This document shows, piece by piece, positions 30,539 through 39,750 of a stretch of 64,000 nt of DNA (position 1 is its first letter; each line of letters opens with the position of its first letter). The position numbers and the translations under genes were made by a program. Below the pieces are notes generated by a model, which saw nothing but the letters and a program-made list of their open reading frames with translations, had not been told where the DNA came from and did no database searches. Where the stretch lies: NCBI RefSeq assembly GCF_022808175.1, contig NZ_JALGBX010000006.1:248001-312000 (forward strand). Reading direction: 5' to 3'. The stretch is from Streptomyces sp. AP-93 (lineage in GTDB: Bacteria; Actinomycetota; Actinomycetes; Streptomycetales; Streptomycetaceae).

Positions 30539-31276
30539 TCAGGCGATGCCGGCGGCCCAGGCCGAGCCGGTCCACTTCGCCTTGGAGCCGTCGCCGAGCA
30601 CGACGTGCTGGCCGGTGGTCCAAGCAGTCGCGGGCGAGGCAGTGACGCCGGTCAGCGTGGCGAACTTGGCCGGGGCGCTGGCTCCGGACGGCGTGAAGCT
30701 GCCGGGAGTGCCTGCGGTGGCGCCCGTGGCGATGGTTCCGCCGAGCGGGGTCACGGCGTAGGTCCACGAGTTGCTTCCGTGGACCATGGGCTTCACCCCG
30801 AGGGGCAGACCGGCCAGGCTCTCCGTGTCCGCGATAGACATGTCGTCGGCCCTGTAGATCTCCGACTTGGGCGCATAAAAGGCAAAGTGGTTCTCACCAT
30901 CGACGAAGACGGCGAGGAACGCGGCCTGGGTGGGGACAGGCTCGGCGGGCACACCAACGGAGCCATCCAGCAGGATGGGGGCGTTGGCGCCGAAGTACAG
31001 CTTTAGGGCCGGGGCGTCGAACTGCTGGAGCGTAAAGGTCATCTGCTCCGTGCGCTGGCTGTACTTCGTCCGAAGGGACTTGTTCTGGAGAGTGCCGATG
31101 GTGGTGGCCTCGCCGCCCTCGGAGGTGAGACCGAAGAGGTCCTCCAAAGAGGTGTGGCCGACGGAGGACCACGGCGAGGTGGGAACGAGCAGGTTGTCCG
31201 GCATCGGTGTTCCGACCGGGGCGGTGAGGTAGTTGCCGGTGCCGACGACAAGGGTCGCCGAGTCGTTGATGGGCAA
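30539..31276 (-). CDS. Major tail protein
   Basis: 245 residues from TTG 31276, AAGGA nine bases upstream. Beta-rich; TLVVGTGNYLTAPVGTPMP at the N-terminus and LRTKYSQRTEQMTFTLQQFDAPALKLYFGA fit major tail tube proteins of siphoviruses. An Ala/Thr/Gly-rich C-terminal domain (GTPGSFTPSGAS...TTGQHVVLGDGSKAKWTGSAW) looks like a small surface decoration. It lies between the tail terminator and chaperone genes. Confidence 0.85.
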   Translation of the reverse strand: MPINDSATLVVGTGNYLTAPVGTPMPDNLLVPTSPWSSVGHTSLEDLFGLTSEGGEATTIGTLQNKSLRTKYSQRTEQMTFTLQQFDAPALKLYFGANAPILLDGSVGVPAEPVPTQAAFLAVFVDGENHFAFYAPKSEIYRADDMSIADTESLAGLPLGVKPMVHGSNSWTYAVTPLGGTIATGATAGTPGSFTPSGASAPAKFATLTGVTASPATAWTTGQHVVLGDGSKAKWTGSAWAAGIA

Positions 31277-31307
31277 AGAGCGGTTCCTTCTTGCGGGCGC
31301 ACGCGAA

Positions 31308-31337
31308 AGCCCGGCCTGCCGAAGGGCGGGCCGGGCT
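31308..31337 (-). terminator. Hairpin before the major tail gene
   Basis: Arms of 13 bp with one mismatch (31308-31320 and 31325-31337) around a GAAG loop, between the tail terminator stop and the major tail start. It could attenuate or process the late transcript; high expression of the tail protein makes processing attractive. Confidence 0.55.
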
Positions 31338-31351
31338 GGTGCCGGGGGTGG

Positions 31352-31846
31352 TCAGAGAGGGAAGGGGCGGGCGCGCGGCTTCCGGATCGTGATGTCGAAG
31401 ATGGACTCGTATCGCCACACCCCGGTGGGGAGGTCGGCGTACTGGACGGGGCCGGTGGCCGTGGCCCAGTCCGAGGCGCGGCGTCCGGCGGAGTTCATCT
31501 CGACGCGGGTGAGGTGACCGCGACCGGGCACGACGACGTTGTTGAGCCAGGCGTCGCGCAGGACGACGCGTGTGGCCTCGGACAAGATCGCGGCGTCCTG
31601 GTCGCCGTCGGGGTCTTCGGCGAAGCAGTTGACGACGACCCGGGCAGAGTCGGTGAAGCGCGTGTCGCCGTCCCACGCTCCGAAGCTCGGGTCGCGGCGG
31701 ACCAGGACGAGCGGAAAACGCTGGTTGCGGTTGATCAGGGATTGGACGCGGATACCGGGGAGGCCCTCGCGGAGAACGGCAAGGAGGAGGTCCTCAACCG
31801 GGCTGAGCTCTGCCAAGGCCTTGATGGTCGGGGGGATGCCGGCCAC
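31352..31846 (-). CDS. Tail terminator protein
   Basis: 164 residues from GTG 31846, overlapping the upstream TAG by one base. VEDLLLAVLREGLPGIRVQSLINRNQRFPLVLVRR and VVVNCFAEDPDGDQDAAILSEATRVVLRDAW fit the small alpha/beta tail terminator (gpU-like) family, which stops tail tube growth and joins head to tail. Gene order supports it. Confidence 0.75.
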   Translation of the reverse strand: MAGIPPTIKALAELSPVEDLLLAVLREGLPGIRVQSLINRNQRFPLVLVRRDPSFGAWDGDTRFTDSARVVVNCFAEDPDGDQDAAILSEATRVVLRDAWLNNVVVPGRGHLTRVEMNSAGRRASDWATATGPVQYADLPTGVWRYESIFDITIRKPRARPFPL

Positions 31847-32229
31847 TAGTCGACCTTCACCTTGCCCTTCCGCTTCTTCGGCAGGTGCGCGGCGGTGGCC
31901 AGGACGTAAAGGCCGTCCATGGGCGGGACGACGTCGAGGTAGTCGTTGCCGTCCTTGTCCTTGCGGACGACGACGCTGGCCTGGCGGCCGTACTCGATGC
32001 TCAGCGCGGCTTTCTGGCCACGCTCGTCGGAAAGTACGACGAAGCGGTCCACTCTGCCCTCGTCGATATCGATCCGGGCGTGACCGTCTGCACGGTGCTG
32101 GACAAGCAGCTCCTCCGCGCGAACGGCAATCTCAAAGGTGCGGACGTCGAGCTCCGCCTGAACGGCTTCGTTGAGGGCGAGGACTTTGGTCAGCTTCCGG
32201 CCGCCCACGCTCTTGTAGACCTTCGCCAT
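31846..32229 (-). CDS. Head-tail connector protein (DUF5403-like)
   Basis: 127 residues from ATG 32229 (MAKVYKSVGGRKLTKVLALNEAV). A helix rich in charged residues and then a beta-rich part (RIDIDEGRVDRFVVLSDER). Position between the head-closure and tail-terminator genes suggests a neck protein. Basic C-terminal tail KKRKGKVKVD. Confidence 0.68.
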   Translation of the reverse strand: MAKVYKSVGGRKLTKVLALNEAVQAELDVRTFEIAVRAEELLVQHRADGHARIDIDEGRVDRFVVLSDERGQKAALSIEYGRQASVVVRKDKDGNDYLDVVPPMDGLYVLATAAHLPKKRKGKVKVD

Positions 32230-32564
32230 CAGGGCCGCTCCCGAATGTCGATGCTCCAGTGCCGGGCGCGGCGGTCTCCGTGGTGGTAGGCCGGAGGCGA
32301 GACGATGTCCCACTGGCGGCCCGCATACTCCACGCGGGACCAGAGGGTGACCTCGTCAAGGTGCGGGTCGACGATGAGCCTCACCACGTTGATCTGCTGC
32401 TGGCCGGGCACTTCGGCTCGGGCCGAGCGCTGCGGGATGGCAGCGACCCGCACCTGATGGGGGCCGTCCGCATCCGCGACCACGACCTCGTTTCCGCGGT
32501 TGTCCGTGATGGTGGTCGTCTTCCAGATGCGGGCGGACTGCCCGCGACGACGTTGGAGGCTCAC
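32229..32564 (-). CDS. Head closure (stopper) protein
   Basis: 111 residues from GTG 32564. VSLQRRRGQSARIWKTTTITDNRGNEVVVAD then VRLIVDPHLDEVTLWSRVEYAGRQWDIVSPP, a beta-rich pattern like SPP1 gp16-type stoppers. GTGA overlap with the upstream connector gene and a one-base overlap downstream. Confidence 0.7.
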   Translation of the reverse strand: MSLQRRRGQSARIWKTTTITDNRGNEVVVADADGPHQVRVAAIPQRSARAEVPGQQQINVVRLIVDPHLDEVTLWSRVEYAGRQWDIVSPPAYHHGDRRARHWSIDIRERP

Positions 32565-33019
32565 CAGGGACTCACCTCCTCCGCGTACAGGGGGAAGGGT
32601 TCTCCGCCGTAGTCCACCGGAACGGGGCTGGCCCGGTGGGGGCGGTCCCTGGTTCCCCACGCGCTGACGACGACGCTGGTCAACGTCGGGCGCCGTCCGC
32701 CGAGATCCTCAAGAAGGCGGATTTCCTCGCGGGTGAAGTAGACCGTGCCGGCGTCGCGGCCGTGGGCGTCAGACCAAGCCAGGGTCTCGTCGCCTGCCCG
32801 GCTCTGCACGTATCCGTGGGGGTTCCGCATGTAGCGGGCAGCCGCCTTCAGGACCAGCGTACGAACGAGCCGAGGGACCGACGCCTCCGGCCAGTCGCGA
32901 CCGTAGGTCACGGCAAGGTCGGAGGCGTCCTCAAGGGCTGCTGTGGCGATGCGCGCTTCGTCGTCGTCGAGGTCCCAGTCCAGCCGGGCTTTGAGCGCGT
33001 CGAGAGTGGCGTACGCCAT
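32561..33019 (-). CDS. Head-tail adaptor protein
   Basis: 152 residues. MAYATLDALKARLDWDLDDDEARIATAALEDASDLAVTYGRDWP is typical of the helical gp6/gp15-like adaptors that attach to the portal. It follows the capsid gene by 3 bp. Confidence 0.75.
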   Translation of the reverse strand: MAYATLDALKARLDWDLDDDEARIATAALEDASDLAVTYGRDWPEASVPRLVRTLVLKAAARYMRNPHGYVQSRAGDETLAWSDAHGRDAGTVYFTREEIRLLEDLGGRRPTLTSVVVSAWGTRDRPHRASPVPVDYGGEPFPLYAEEVSPW

Positions 33020-33022
33020 GAA

Positions 33023-34105
33023 CTACGCGTTCGCCGGGTCGGTCTCCGGCTTAATGCCGGCCGGGGTCCACACCTTGGCGTCGCTGATGCCCGTGATCTT
33101 CGCCAGTTCGGAAGCCGCCGCCGGGTAATCCGACTTGCCGTCGAGCTGGAGCTTGATCCCGCGCACGAAGTGCTCCTGCGAGCTGATGATCTCCTTCTCG
33201 GCCACGTCGTCCCAGCCAACCAGAACGTCGGTGACGCTTCGGAAGCCGTTGTAGGTATTCACGACGGAGCGGTCCTGGAGATACAGCGAGTCGTAGTCGC
33301 GAATCCAGCGAAGGGCAATACCCTCGAAAGAAGTCGTGGCGCCGTACGGAACGGACTGCGGTACGGAGGGGGCGCCCGAAAGGAAGATGAAAGCGGAGGA
33401 CGCGAATGCGTAAGCCGTGTCTGCTGGAATCGTCTGGTCGACGACGATCCTGAATCCGAAGCGCTCGCCAAGGGTGGCGGTGCGAAGCGCGGACTCGGCG
33501 ATGGAGTCGCCTACGTTCTGTGCCAGGTTCAGCTTTTCGTCGGTCAGAAGTGCCGACTCGAATTCGCTGCCGACCAGGAGGTAGCGGCTCTCCTCCGGAG
33601 CGTGAAAGCGGTTCAGGACGCGGCGAGCCTCGATGAGGGCACCGCGCAAGTTCTGCTGGACGTTACCGATGGTGACGTTGTAGTTCTGGCCAGTCAGGGT
33701 CTTCACGGCACGCCGCTGAAGTCCGCGGCCGACGGCGCGGACCTGCGGGCGCAGGAGCTTCGACCAGTCGGTGATGTCGAAGTCATTCTGCTCGTCGGTC
33801 AGCTTCACGGCTGAGTAGGAGTTTCCGCCGAAAGTTACAGCGATCTTGCGTTCGCTGTACTCGTCGAACTGGATCGGCTGCGACCGGTCGTTTCGGAAGG
33901 CGTAGTCGTGGAAGGGGAGAACGCCTTCGACCTTCACGGAAATGGTGTCATTGTCCGCGCCCTTGAACTGGTCAACGCCTTCCTTGCGGAAGAGATTGGG
34001 AATGATGAGCTCCTGCTCCAGCATTCCCACGGCCGTGTTGACGAGCTTCTGAGGCTTTACTACCTGGTGCTGAGCGGTGGGCAAGTGATGCAACTCCGGG
34101 GGCAT
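33023..34105 (-). CDS. Major capsid protein (HK97-like)
   Basis: 360 residues from ATG 34105; an in-frame GTG at 34123 is possible but lies inside a hairpin. The N-terminal arm is short. SVKVEGVLPFHDYAFRNDRSQPIQFDEYSE, ADTAYAFASSAFIFLSGAPSVP and SFEGIALRWIRDYDS are like actinophage HK97-fold capsids. It is preceded by a scaffold gene and followed by the head-tail adaptor, the usual order. Confidence 0.88.
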   Translation of the reverse strand: MPPELHHLPTAQHQVVKPQKLVNTAVGMLEQELIIPNLFRKEGVDQFKGADNDTISVKVEGVLPFHDYAFRNDRSQPIQFDEYSERKIAVTFGGNSYSAVKLTDEQNDFDITDWSKLLRPQVRAVGRGLQRRAVKTLTGQNYNVTIGNVQQNLRGALIEARRVLNRFHAPEESRYLLVGSEFESALLTDEKLNLAQNVGDSIAESALRTATLGERFGFRIVVDQTIPADTAYAFASSAFIFLSGAPSVPQSVPYGATTSFEGIALRWIRDYDSLYLQDRSVVNTYNGFRSVTDVLVGWDDVAEKEIISSQEHFVRGIKLQLDGKSDYPAAASELAKITGISDAKVWTPAGIKPETDPANA

Positions 34106-34110
34106 AAGGA

Positions 34111-34137
34111 AACCCCCGGCCACACGACACGGGGGTT
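34111..34137 (-). promoter_or_regulatory. Hairpin covering the capsid ribosome-binding region
   Basis: On the minus strand AACCCCC pairs with GGGGGTT (7 bp, 13-nt loop), and the right arm ends six bases before the capsid ATG. The GGGGG is the only Shine-Dalgarno-like element there, so the hairpin may hide it; it also looks like a terminator arm. Role not settled. Confidence 0.5.
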
Positions 34138-34160
34138 AAGGGGAACGTTTGTGCAATGCG

Positions 34161-34646
34161 TTAGCTGCGGCGGAAGCGCCGAGCGAGGGCGCGGGGGTCC
34201 ATCTCTCCGTCGTCATCGTCGGACGGCGTCAGGCCGCCGCCGAGCTGCTCGGGCACCTTCGGGGCGAGGAGAGCCTGAAGAGCCTTGGCATCCGCCTCCA
34301 GCTCCTCCACGGTGGCACCGCGCAGACGGCTCGTCAGCTCCTGGGGCAGGTCGTACTTCCGGGAGACCTGGCCAACGGTGAGCGAGTGCTCCAGCTCCGC
34401 GTTCTTCGCCGTTACTTCGGCGAGGGCCGCCTCGAATTCCTCAGCGGTCTTGGCGTTACCGAGCTGGGCTTCGGCGTCCCGGAGTCGGGTGCGATACGAA
34501 GCGGCCTCGCCCCGGATCTTGCTGAACTCCTTGCGGGCCCAGTCTGGGAGCTCGTCCTCCGGGGTGCCGGCCGGTGTCTCTGCGGACCCAGCTTCGTCGG
34601 GCTTCTGTTCGTCGGTCGGGGCAGGGGGCTGTTCGGACAGGGTCAC
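34161..34646 (-). CDS. Capsid scaffolding protein
   Basis: 161 residues from GTG 34646. Acidic Pro/Glu-rich N-terminus, coiled coil (FSKIRGEAASYRTRLRDAEAQLG then FEAALAEVTAKNAELE), and a basic end (ALARRFRRS). This acidic-coil-basic layout is typical of phage scaffolds and matches its place just before the capsid gene. Confidence 0.85.
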   Translation of the reverse strand: MTLSEQPPAPTDEQKPDEAGSAETPAGTPEDELPDWARKEFSKIRGEAASYRTRLRDAEAQLGNAKTAEEFEAALAEVTAKNAELEHSLTVGQVSRKYDLPQELTSRLRGATVEELEADAKALQALLAPKVPEQLGGGLTPSDDDDGEMDPRALARRFRRS

Positions 34647-35764
34647 GCCTCCGGGGGTGTGGGGGTTGCGCGCCGAGCCTCCTGGGCTGCGGCTCTTTGC
34701 TTCTGTCGAATAAAACGCCGCCAGGCGCTCACGGCGCCCTTGCCGGTGTGGCCCTTGGTGACCTGGGGCCACAGGGCCTCGTACTCCCGGTTGAGGGCGA
34801 AGAGGCCAGCGGAGCCGTACTGCTGTCGGCTAAAGATCGGCTCCGCGTAGCAGTGACAGCGGTCGTGGAAGAGGTCGCCGTCCTTGAACTGGGCCGACAG
34901 GCCGCTCTTGTACGCAACGCCCCGGCTGATGAGCATCGCGCACCAGCCGCACGGTGTACCCGTGCGGCTGAGACGTACGTAGCCGAGAGCCCGGCCGTCT
35001 CGTTGCATGTGGTTCCAGGTTGCCGATCGGCCACCGTTCATCGCCACCCGCCCGGCCGCGGCGGCCTGTTGGGACCCGGACTGACGATGTGCGTCATCGC
35101 GCTGCCGGTCAGCATCCCGGGCCGACTGCTGGTCGTCGATCGTGGATACACGGCGGTGCAGGTTCTCGGTTCCGAGGGCCTCCAGGACCGTCCGGACCTC
35201 TTCCTCTGCCTCTCTTTCGATGCGCTCCTCGTCTTCGTTTAGACGGTCGAGCTCCTCGACGAGCACTCGCTCCCAGTCGTCGCCTTCTTCGTCGAGCACC
35301 TGGTCCTCATCGAGGTCGGGAGCCGCCTGGGCTTCCTCGCTGGTGTGGCCTGACTCGCGGTCGGAGGCAGGCGAGGCTTCCCCGGGCTCGCCGGTCGCGG
35401 CTTCGTCTGGCTCTGTGCGGGGTGGTTCGTGGGGGCCGGCCAGCGCGGCGAACTCGCGGCGGAGGTCGCCGAGGGTCACGTATGCAGGCTCGGGGTGATA
35501 GGGGTCGGCCACCGTCGTGCCCGTCTGAAGTGCACGGGCCAGGCGGTAGTACGCGCGGGCCAGGTCGCGCGCCTGGCGCCTCCGGCCCATCACGAGCGTG
35601 ATCGCCTGGCGCAGCCAGCCCCCGGCAGTCGCGCCCCGCTGCACGACGGGTACCTCGGCCCACAAGGCCAGGGCATCCGCCGTGGTCGCGGCGCCGATCC
35701 GAGACAGCGCCACGCTGTAGGCGACGGACACCTCTTCGGACTCCGCCTGCCTCGTTTCCGACAT
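34643..35764 (-). CDS. Minor head protein (MuF-like)
   Basis: 373 residues. Helical N-terminal half, an acidic linker (~125-205), and a C-terminal region GYVRLSRTGTPCGWCAMLISRG...DLFHDRCHCYAEPIF with CxxC and HxxCxC, the Mu gpF/SPP1 gp7-like signature. It joins the portal and helps head assembly. Four-base overlap with the scaffold, one-base overlap with the portal stop. Confidence 0.82.
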   Translation of the reverse strand: MSETRQAESEEVSVAYSVALSRIGAATTADALALWAEVPVVQRGATAGGWLRQAITLVMGRRRQARDLARAYYRLARALQTGTTVADPYHPEPAYVTLGDLRREFAALAGPHEPPRTEPDEAATGEPGEASPASDRESGHTSEEAQAAPDLDEDQVLDEEGDDWERVLVEELDRLNEDEERIEREAEEEVRTVLEALGTENLHRRVSTIDDQQSARDADRQRDDAHRQSGSQQAAAAGRVAMNGGRSATWNHMQRDGRALGYVRLSRTGTPCGWCAMLISRGVAYKSGLSAQFKDGDLFHDRCHCYAEPIFSRQQYGSAGLFALNREYEALWPQVTKGHTGKGAVSAWRRFIRQKQRAAAQEARRATPTPPEA

Positions 35765-37191
35765 CAGGCGGCTTCCGCGTAGGTATCACTTCGAGAATCC
35801 GTAGTGGCTCGGGTGAGGGCCGAAGCGAGCTGTCCGACGGAATCCTCGTCCTCGGCCAGCTCCTCCCAGTCCTCGAATTCGGTTTGCGTGACACCAGGTA
35901 CACGGCGCCAAAGTCCCTTTGCAGGAATTCCGAGCTGTTCGCGAAGCTTGCCCAGCGCGTCCGCGGCCTGGGCCAGAGAGCGGGACTCCATATCCCGCCA
36001 GATAACCTCGCCCTGATAGTCCTCGGCGCCTGTGCGTCCGGAGAGCTCGGCGGCGAGCCGAAAGACTCGTTCCCAGCTTTCCCCGAAGGCTGTCCGGAAC
36101 TCGGCGATCTTTCTGCTCAGGGAAGTTTCCGCAGCCAGGAGGGCTTCAGCGCTCAAGTTGGCGATCTGGCCTAGAAGGTGATGCGGTGGGGTCTGGCTGA
36201 CCGCGGCAAGGTGCCGGATGGACATATCGACGCTATCGATAAAACCGCCGAGCGGGGTTTCGTCCAGGCTTCCAAATTTGACGTCAGGGTCCTCGGCAAA
36301 AAGGAATCGCCTGGCGTTGTGATTGATCGGAAGTGGTATCGGATTACCCTGCTCGTCGAGAGTGGGATCACCGGTCTCCGGATCGCGCTGGATAGGTGGC
36401 GCCATTCCCGTTGCCGTGCGCACCTTTACGCTGGCATAGGTCTGAGCGACGAGAAGATCGAAGATCGTTTGATTGATTCGATCCTGTAGGCAAATCATCG
36501 GCTCAATTACACCGAGCGTGCGGCCTTCGAGGTCGACGAGAGCCGCGAAGCGGGTTACGGGGCACTCGCCAGCACCATGCCGACGGACGCGGGACACGGT
36601 GATGCTCTTGGCGTCGTCCAGGCTCTTGAAGCTGACCGTGAACTCCTCGCGCGCATCCCACATCCGGGCCCGGCCCAGGGTCTCGGGGGATGGCCAGGCG
36701 ATCACCGTCAATGCCGCATGCGGAACGTCGTCGTTCGCCGGGTCTTCGAACAGGGCGGCCGTCTTCAGGGCGGAGAGGCCCTTCGTCCGGACCCGGCCCG
36801 CGGAATCGCGCTCGGTCACGGTGAAGCTGTGCCCGTACGTCAGTGCACCCCGATAGACGGCTGCCTGTCGGGCATCAAGCCGAGACCGCTGCCAGTGTGC
36901 CCACTCGTCCGAAGTGGTTTCGGCCTGGGCGGGGAGGCCGCCCGCGACCATTCCCGGCCGAAAGCCATCGACGTACAGGGCCTGCGCGGGGGTTCCGACC
37001 AGCAGGGGGAGCCAGTTGGAGATGGACCGCTTGGCGAGCAGTCGGTACTCGTCATCCGCCATGGCCGGCATGTAGGGGTCGGCGTGGCGGCCGTGGAGGT
37101 AGTCGTCGATCCGCCGCAGGCGGTCACCGTCGCGATTGAGGATCGCGAGGAGCTGGCGTGCGAGCGCAGCGGGGGAAGTTGGCACGGCCAC
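35764..37191 (-). CDS. Portal protein (SPP1 gp6-like)
   Basis: 475 residues from GTG 37191. LARQLLAILNRDGDRLRRIDDYLHGRH near the N-terminus, NWLPLLVGTPAQALYVDGF, LQDRINQTIFDLLVAQTYASVKVR, and LAAVSQTPPHHLLGQIANLSAEAL are characteristic of this portal family. The dodecameric ring is the DNA gate. It is preceded by a motif copy at 37206-37219 and follows the terminase by 35 bp. Confidence 0.9.
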   Translation of the reverse strand: MAVPTSPAALARQLLAILNRDGDRLRRIDDYLHGRHADPYMPAMADDEYRLLAKRSISNWLPLLVGTPAQALYVDGFRPGMVAGGLPAQAETTSDEWAHWQRSRLDARQAAVYRGALTYGHSFTVTERDSAGRVRTKGLSALKTAALFEDPANDDVPHAALTVIAWPSPETLGRARMWDAREEFTVSFKSLDDAKSITVSRVRRHGAGECPVTRFAALVDLEGRTLGVIEPMICLQDRINQTIFDLLVAQTYASVKVRTATGMAPPIQRDPETGDPTLDEQGNPIPLPINHNARRFLFAEDPDVKFGSLDETPLGGFIDSVDMSIRHLAAVSQTPPHHLLGQIANLSAEALLAAETSLSRKIAEFRTAFGESWERVFRLAAELSGRTGAEDYQGEVIWRDMESRSLAQAADALGKLREQLGIPAKGLWRRVPGVTQTEFEDWEELAEDEDSVGQLASALTRATTDSRSDTYAEAA

Positions 37192-37205
37192 GCGATCACC
37201 ACCTA

Positions 37206-37219
37206 AGTTACACTCTTGC
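37206..37219 (-). promoter_or_regulatory. Repeated prophage motif before the portal gene
   Basis: Minus strand GCAAGAGTGTAACT in the 35-bp terminase-portal gap, oriented with transcription, 14 bp before the portal GTG. It shares AAGAGTGTAACT with the copies at 15699 and 44561. Confidence 0.6.
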
Positions 37220-37226
37220 GAATTGG

Positions 37227-38875
37227 TTAAAGGAAGAAGCCGCGGCCGGTCCTCTTGCGGACCTTCTTGCCTCGGGCGCGTAGGTCGACCAGGGCCTCGT
37301 GCGCGAGCATGAGCGCGGCGTACGCGTCGACCTTCTTCGGGCTTTCGCGGCCTTCCTTGCCGAATGAGATGCCGTAGTTGTTCGTCCTGCGGCGTGCATT
37401 GAGTGCATGCCGGCGGAGCGTGCGGTCGCCGTCGTGGACTAGCTTGCGGTCGAAGATGGAGCGCATGAGGCGCTCGTGCGCCATGGTCGATGCTTTCAGG
37501 GACGCACGCATGTCCCAGCCGATCGCGTCCTTACCTGGAGCCTTCACGGCCAGGCCCTCGCCGTAGGCATCGGACCACTCGCTGATGTAGCTCTCCCAGA
37601 GCGCTACGTCCGCGTAGTACGCCTTCACGTCGAACGCGCGGAATGCCTCGTGCACAGCGCTGTCGACCTGTGCCCGGGGAACCGTCCAGTCGTCGCCGCG
37701 AGGGCCGTCGGGCTTCTCCCAGATGCCGAGAATGCAGGCGTACATGTCGTTAACGCGCAGTGCTACGAGGCAAGTTGAGTCGTCGCGGAGACCGCCGTCG
37801 AACCCCAAAACAATCTCGTCGCCGGGCTGGAGCACCTTCGAGTCGTCGCGTAGGACGTCCCACTCGGCGGGACCGAAGAGAGCGTCCTCGCTGGCGACGA
37901 TCTGGTTGAGCCACATACGCCGGGAGCGGCTGGGCGCGATCGTCGTATCGAGGATCGACTGAAGGATGGTCTCGACCCGCAGCCAGATGGCGTCACCGCG
38001 GATCTTCGGCAGAACGATGCGAATCGCCTCGGGCGTCAAGGGCGTCGCCGGGTGGGCCTCGATCGAGTCGTACATGACGCCGATGTCCGCTGCGCGGCCG
38101 TCGAGGATCTTCTCGAACGCTTCACGCATCTTCTCCGCGACGCTGTCCTCGCCGGGGAGGAACGCGTTCGTGATCGCCAGGTACCGCGAGTCCTTCTTCG
38201 TGGCGTTGCCGTCGATCGTTTCGTACATGCGGTCGCCGTTGTTGCCCGTCACCCAGTGGTGGGTCTCGTTCAACACGGTGAAGGTGACGCGCCCGCCTTC
38301 GAGCGCGCGAAAGCTGCTGGTCACCGCTTCGAGGCGTTGCCGGCCGCCGTTCGCGCGGATCAACTCCGCGCCTGCTTTGATGCCGTACGTCGAGATCAGC
38401 TTGTTCGAGATCAAGGACGGCATCAAGGTCATGGTGTTGCGGGTCTGATCGCGGCTGACAGCTGCGATCTGAACCCACGCCTGTGGGTGCGGAACGCCAA
38501 CGGGGTGCCCGTTTTCCCAGTGAGAGAAGCGCGAGGGGCCGACAAACTCGACGAGGGAGACCACGGCGAGGAGCGGGTCCTTGCCGGTAAGCCCCAGCCC
38601 TTGAGGCGCTGAAGGACTCCCTTGCGGTAGATGAAGCGGCCGTTCTCGTCGACCGCGTACCACCACAAGACGAAGCGGAGCTGCTCGCGCGTGAAGCGCC
38701 AGGGGCCGCCGTCCTCGGCGTTGAGGAACTCTGCGGCCCAACCTGCGATCTGCCACCCGAGAGTGTGCTCGGGCAGCTTCCAGGAGCCGTCGGGTTCCTT
38801 CTGCCAGGTGGGGCCGAGGAAGCTCGGTTCGAGAGCGTCGATCTCTTCTGCTGTGAGGGCTGGGATGGGGCTCAC
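37227..38875 (-). pseudogene. Terminase large subunit, frame disrupted
   Basis: The protein is split between two frames. The N-terminal ~95 residues from ATG 38875 (MSPIPALTAEEIDALEPSFL...GVLQRLKGWG) continue in the -1 frame as KDPLLAVVSLVEFVGP and run to 37227. They include NETHHW (ATPase acidic region), VLGFDGGLRDDST (nuclease Asp) and KVDAYAALMLAHEAL. The break is at GGGG (38592-38595), at the Walker A-like KGWGKDP site. A one-base loss or an 8-base insertion (TTACCGGC) would explain it. Without correction, packaging ATPase is lost. Confidence 0.82.
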
Positions 38876-38917
38876 CTCCCCTCGGTGGTCGGTCCGTCTT
38901 GCGTGGGCCAGACCTCA

Positions 38918-39367
38918 CTAGGCGAGCCCGAGATCCTGCCTGTAGTCAGCGATGGCGAGTACCGCCGCGGATTGCACTTCAGGTTCCGGCTCGTGCAGCT
39001 CCACGCGCACGCGGCGCCGGTCCCCCTCGGCGACGAGCAGCCTCTCGAATGCGCTGTAGATCGTCTGGAGCATCTGGCCGCTGCGCTTGCCGGCCTTCTT
39101 GTAGTACGAGAGGTCTTCGCACAAGGAGAAGGCGAGCGCCCAGTCTGAATCCTGGTAGAAGTCGGCCTGGCCACTCGTCTTGAGGGAGTCCCACAGGCGC
39201 TTCGCGATGGGGTGCCAGGAGCGATCGGCATTCGGCACCTTCGTGGGCCGGGCAACGCCTCGCGTCACGGGCTGAACGTCACTGCCCTTGCGTTCGCGGG
39301 GGCGAGCAAGGTCTGACTCGCGGTTGGGTACGGGGCCGGGCACCTTGCTCACCTCCAGAGAAGTCAT
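38918..39367 (-). CDS. Terminase small subunit
   Basis: 149 residues. Basic N-terminus, then WHPIAKRLWDSLKTSGQADFYQDSDWALAFSLCEDLSYYK and a helical C-terminus, as in actinophage small terminases that bind the packaging site. It lies 42 bp before the large subunit gene. Confidence 0.82.
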   Translation of the reverse strand: MTSLEVSKVPGPVPNRESDLARPRERKGSDVQPVTRGVARPTKVPNADRSWHPIAKRLWDSLKTSGQADFYQDSDWALAFSLCEDLSYYKKAGKRSGQMLQTIYSAFERLLVAEGDRRRVRVELHEPEPEVQSAAVLAIADYRQDLGLA

Positions 39368-39438
39368 GGGCCCCCGAGGGGAGGGTTCCTCAGGGGCCGG
39401 CGCGGCTCGACGGGCTCACGGCCTGGAGCTCTGCGCGG

Positions 39439-39750
39439 TCACAGCAGGCCCGGGTGGGCCTCGGTCCGACGGAATTTGCGGTCATGGCGTCTGCGGCTGG
39501 CCGCCTTCGCGGCGGCTCCTTCGCGGGACGACTTGGCCCGGTGATGCCACCCGCAGAGCGATCTGAGGTTGGCCTCGCGGTGGTCGTCACCGGGCCGGAC
39601 GTGGTCTACGTCGGTGGCGGGCTCGACACAGCGCACGCCGTACTGATCTCTGGCTGTGCAGCGATGGCCGTCCCTGACCAGGACGCGGCGTCGGAGCTGC
39701 GGCCAGTTCGGCGGCAGGCGAAGCCTTCGGTCAGACGTAGTCCAGGACAT
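39439..39750 (-). CDS. HNH endonuclease
   Basis: 103 residues. VRDGHRCTARDQYGVRCVEPATDVDHVRPGDDHREANLRSLCGWHHRAK contains the DH...N...H series of the HNH fold with CxxC-like zinc cysteines. HNH proteins beside terminases are needed for packaging cuts in HK97-like phages. First gene of the leftward late operon. Confidence 0.88.
   Translation of the reverse strand: MSWTTSDRRLRLPPNWPQLRRRVLVRDGHRCTARDQYGVRCVEPATDVDHVRPGDDHREANLRSLCGWHHRAKSSREGAAAKAASRRRHDRKFRRTEAHPGLL

Noticed and set aside
37227-38875. Terminase break read as an intein or an intron
   Set aside because: Only 1 or 8 bases separate the two homologous parts; there is no inserted domain.
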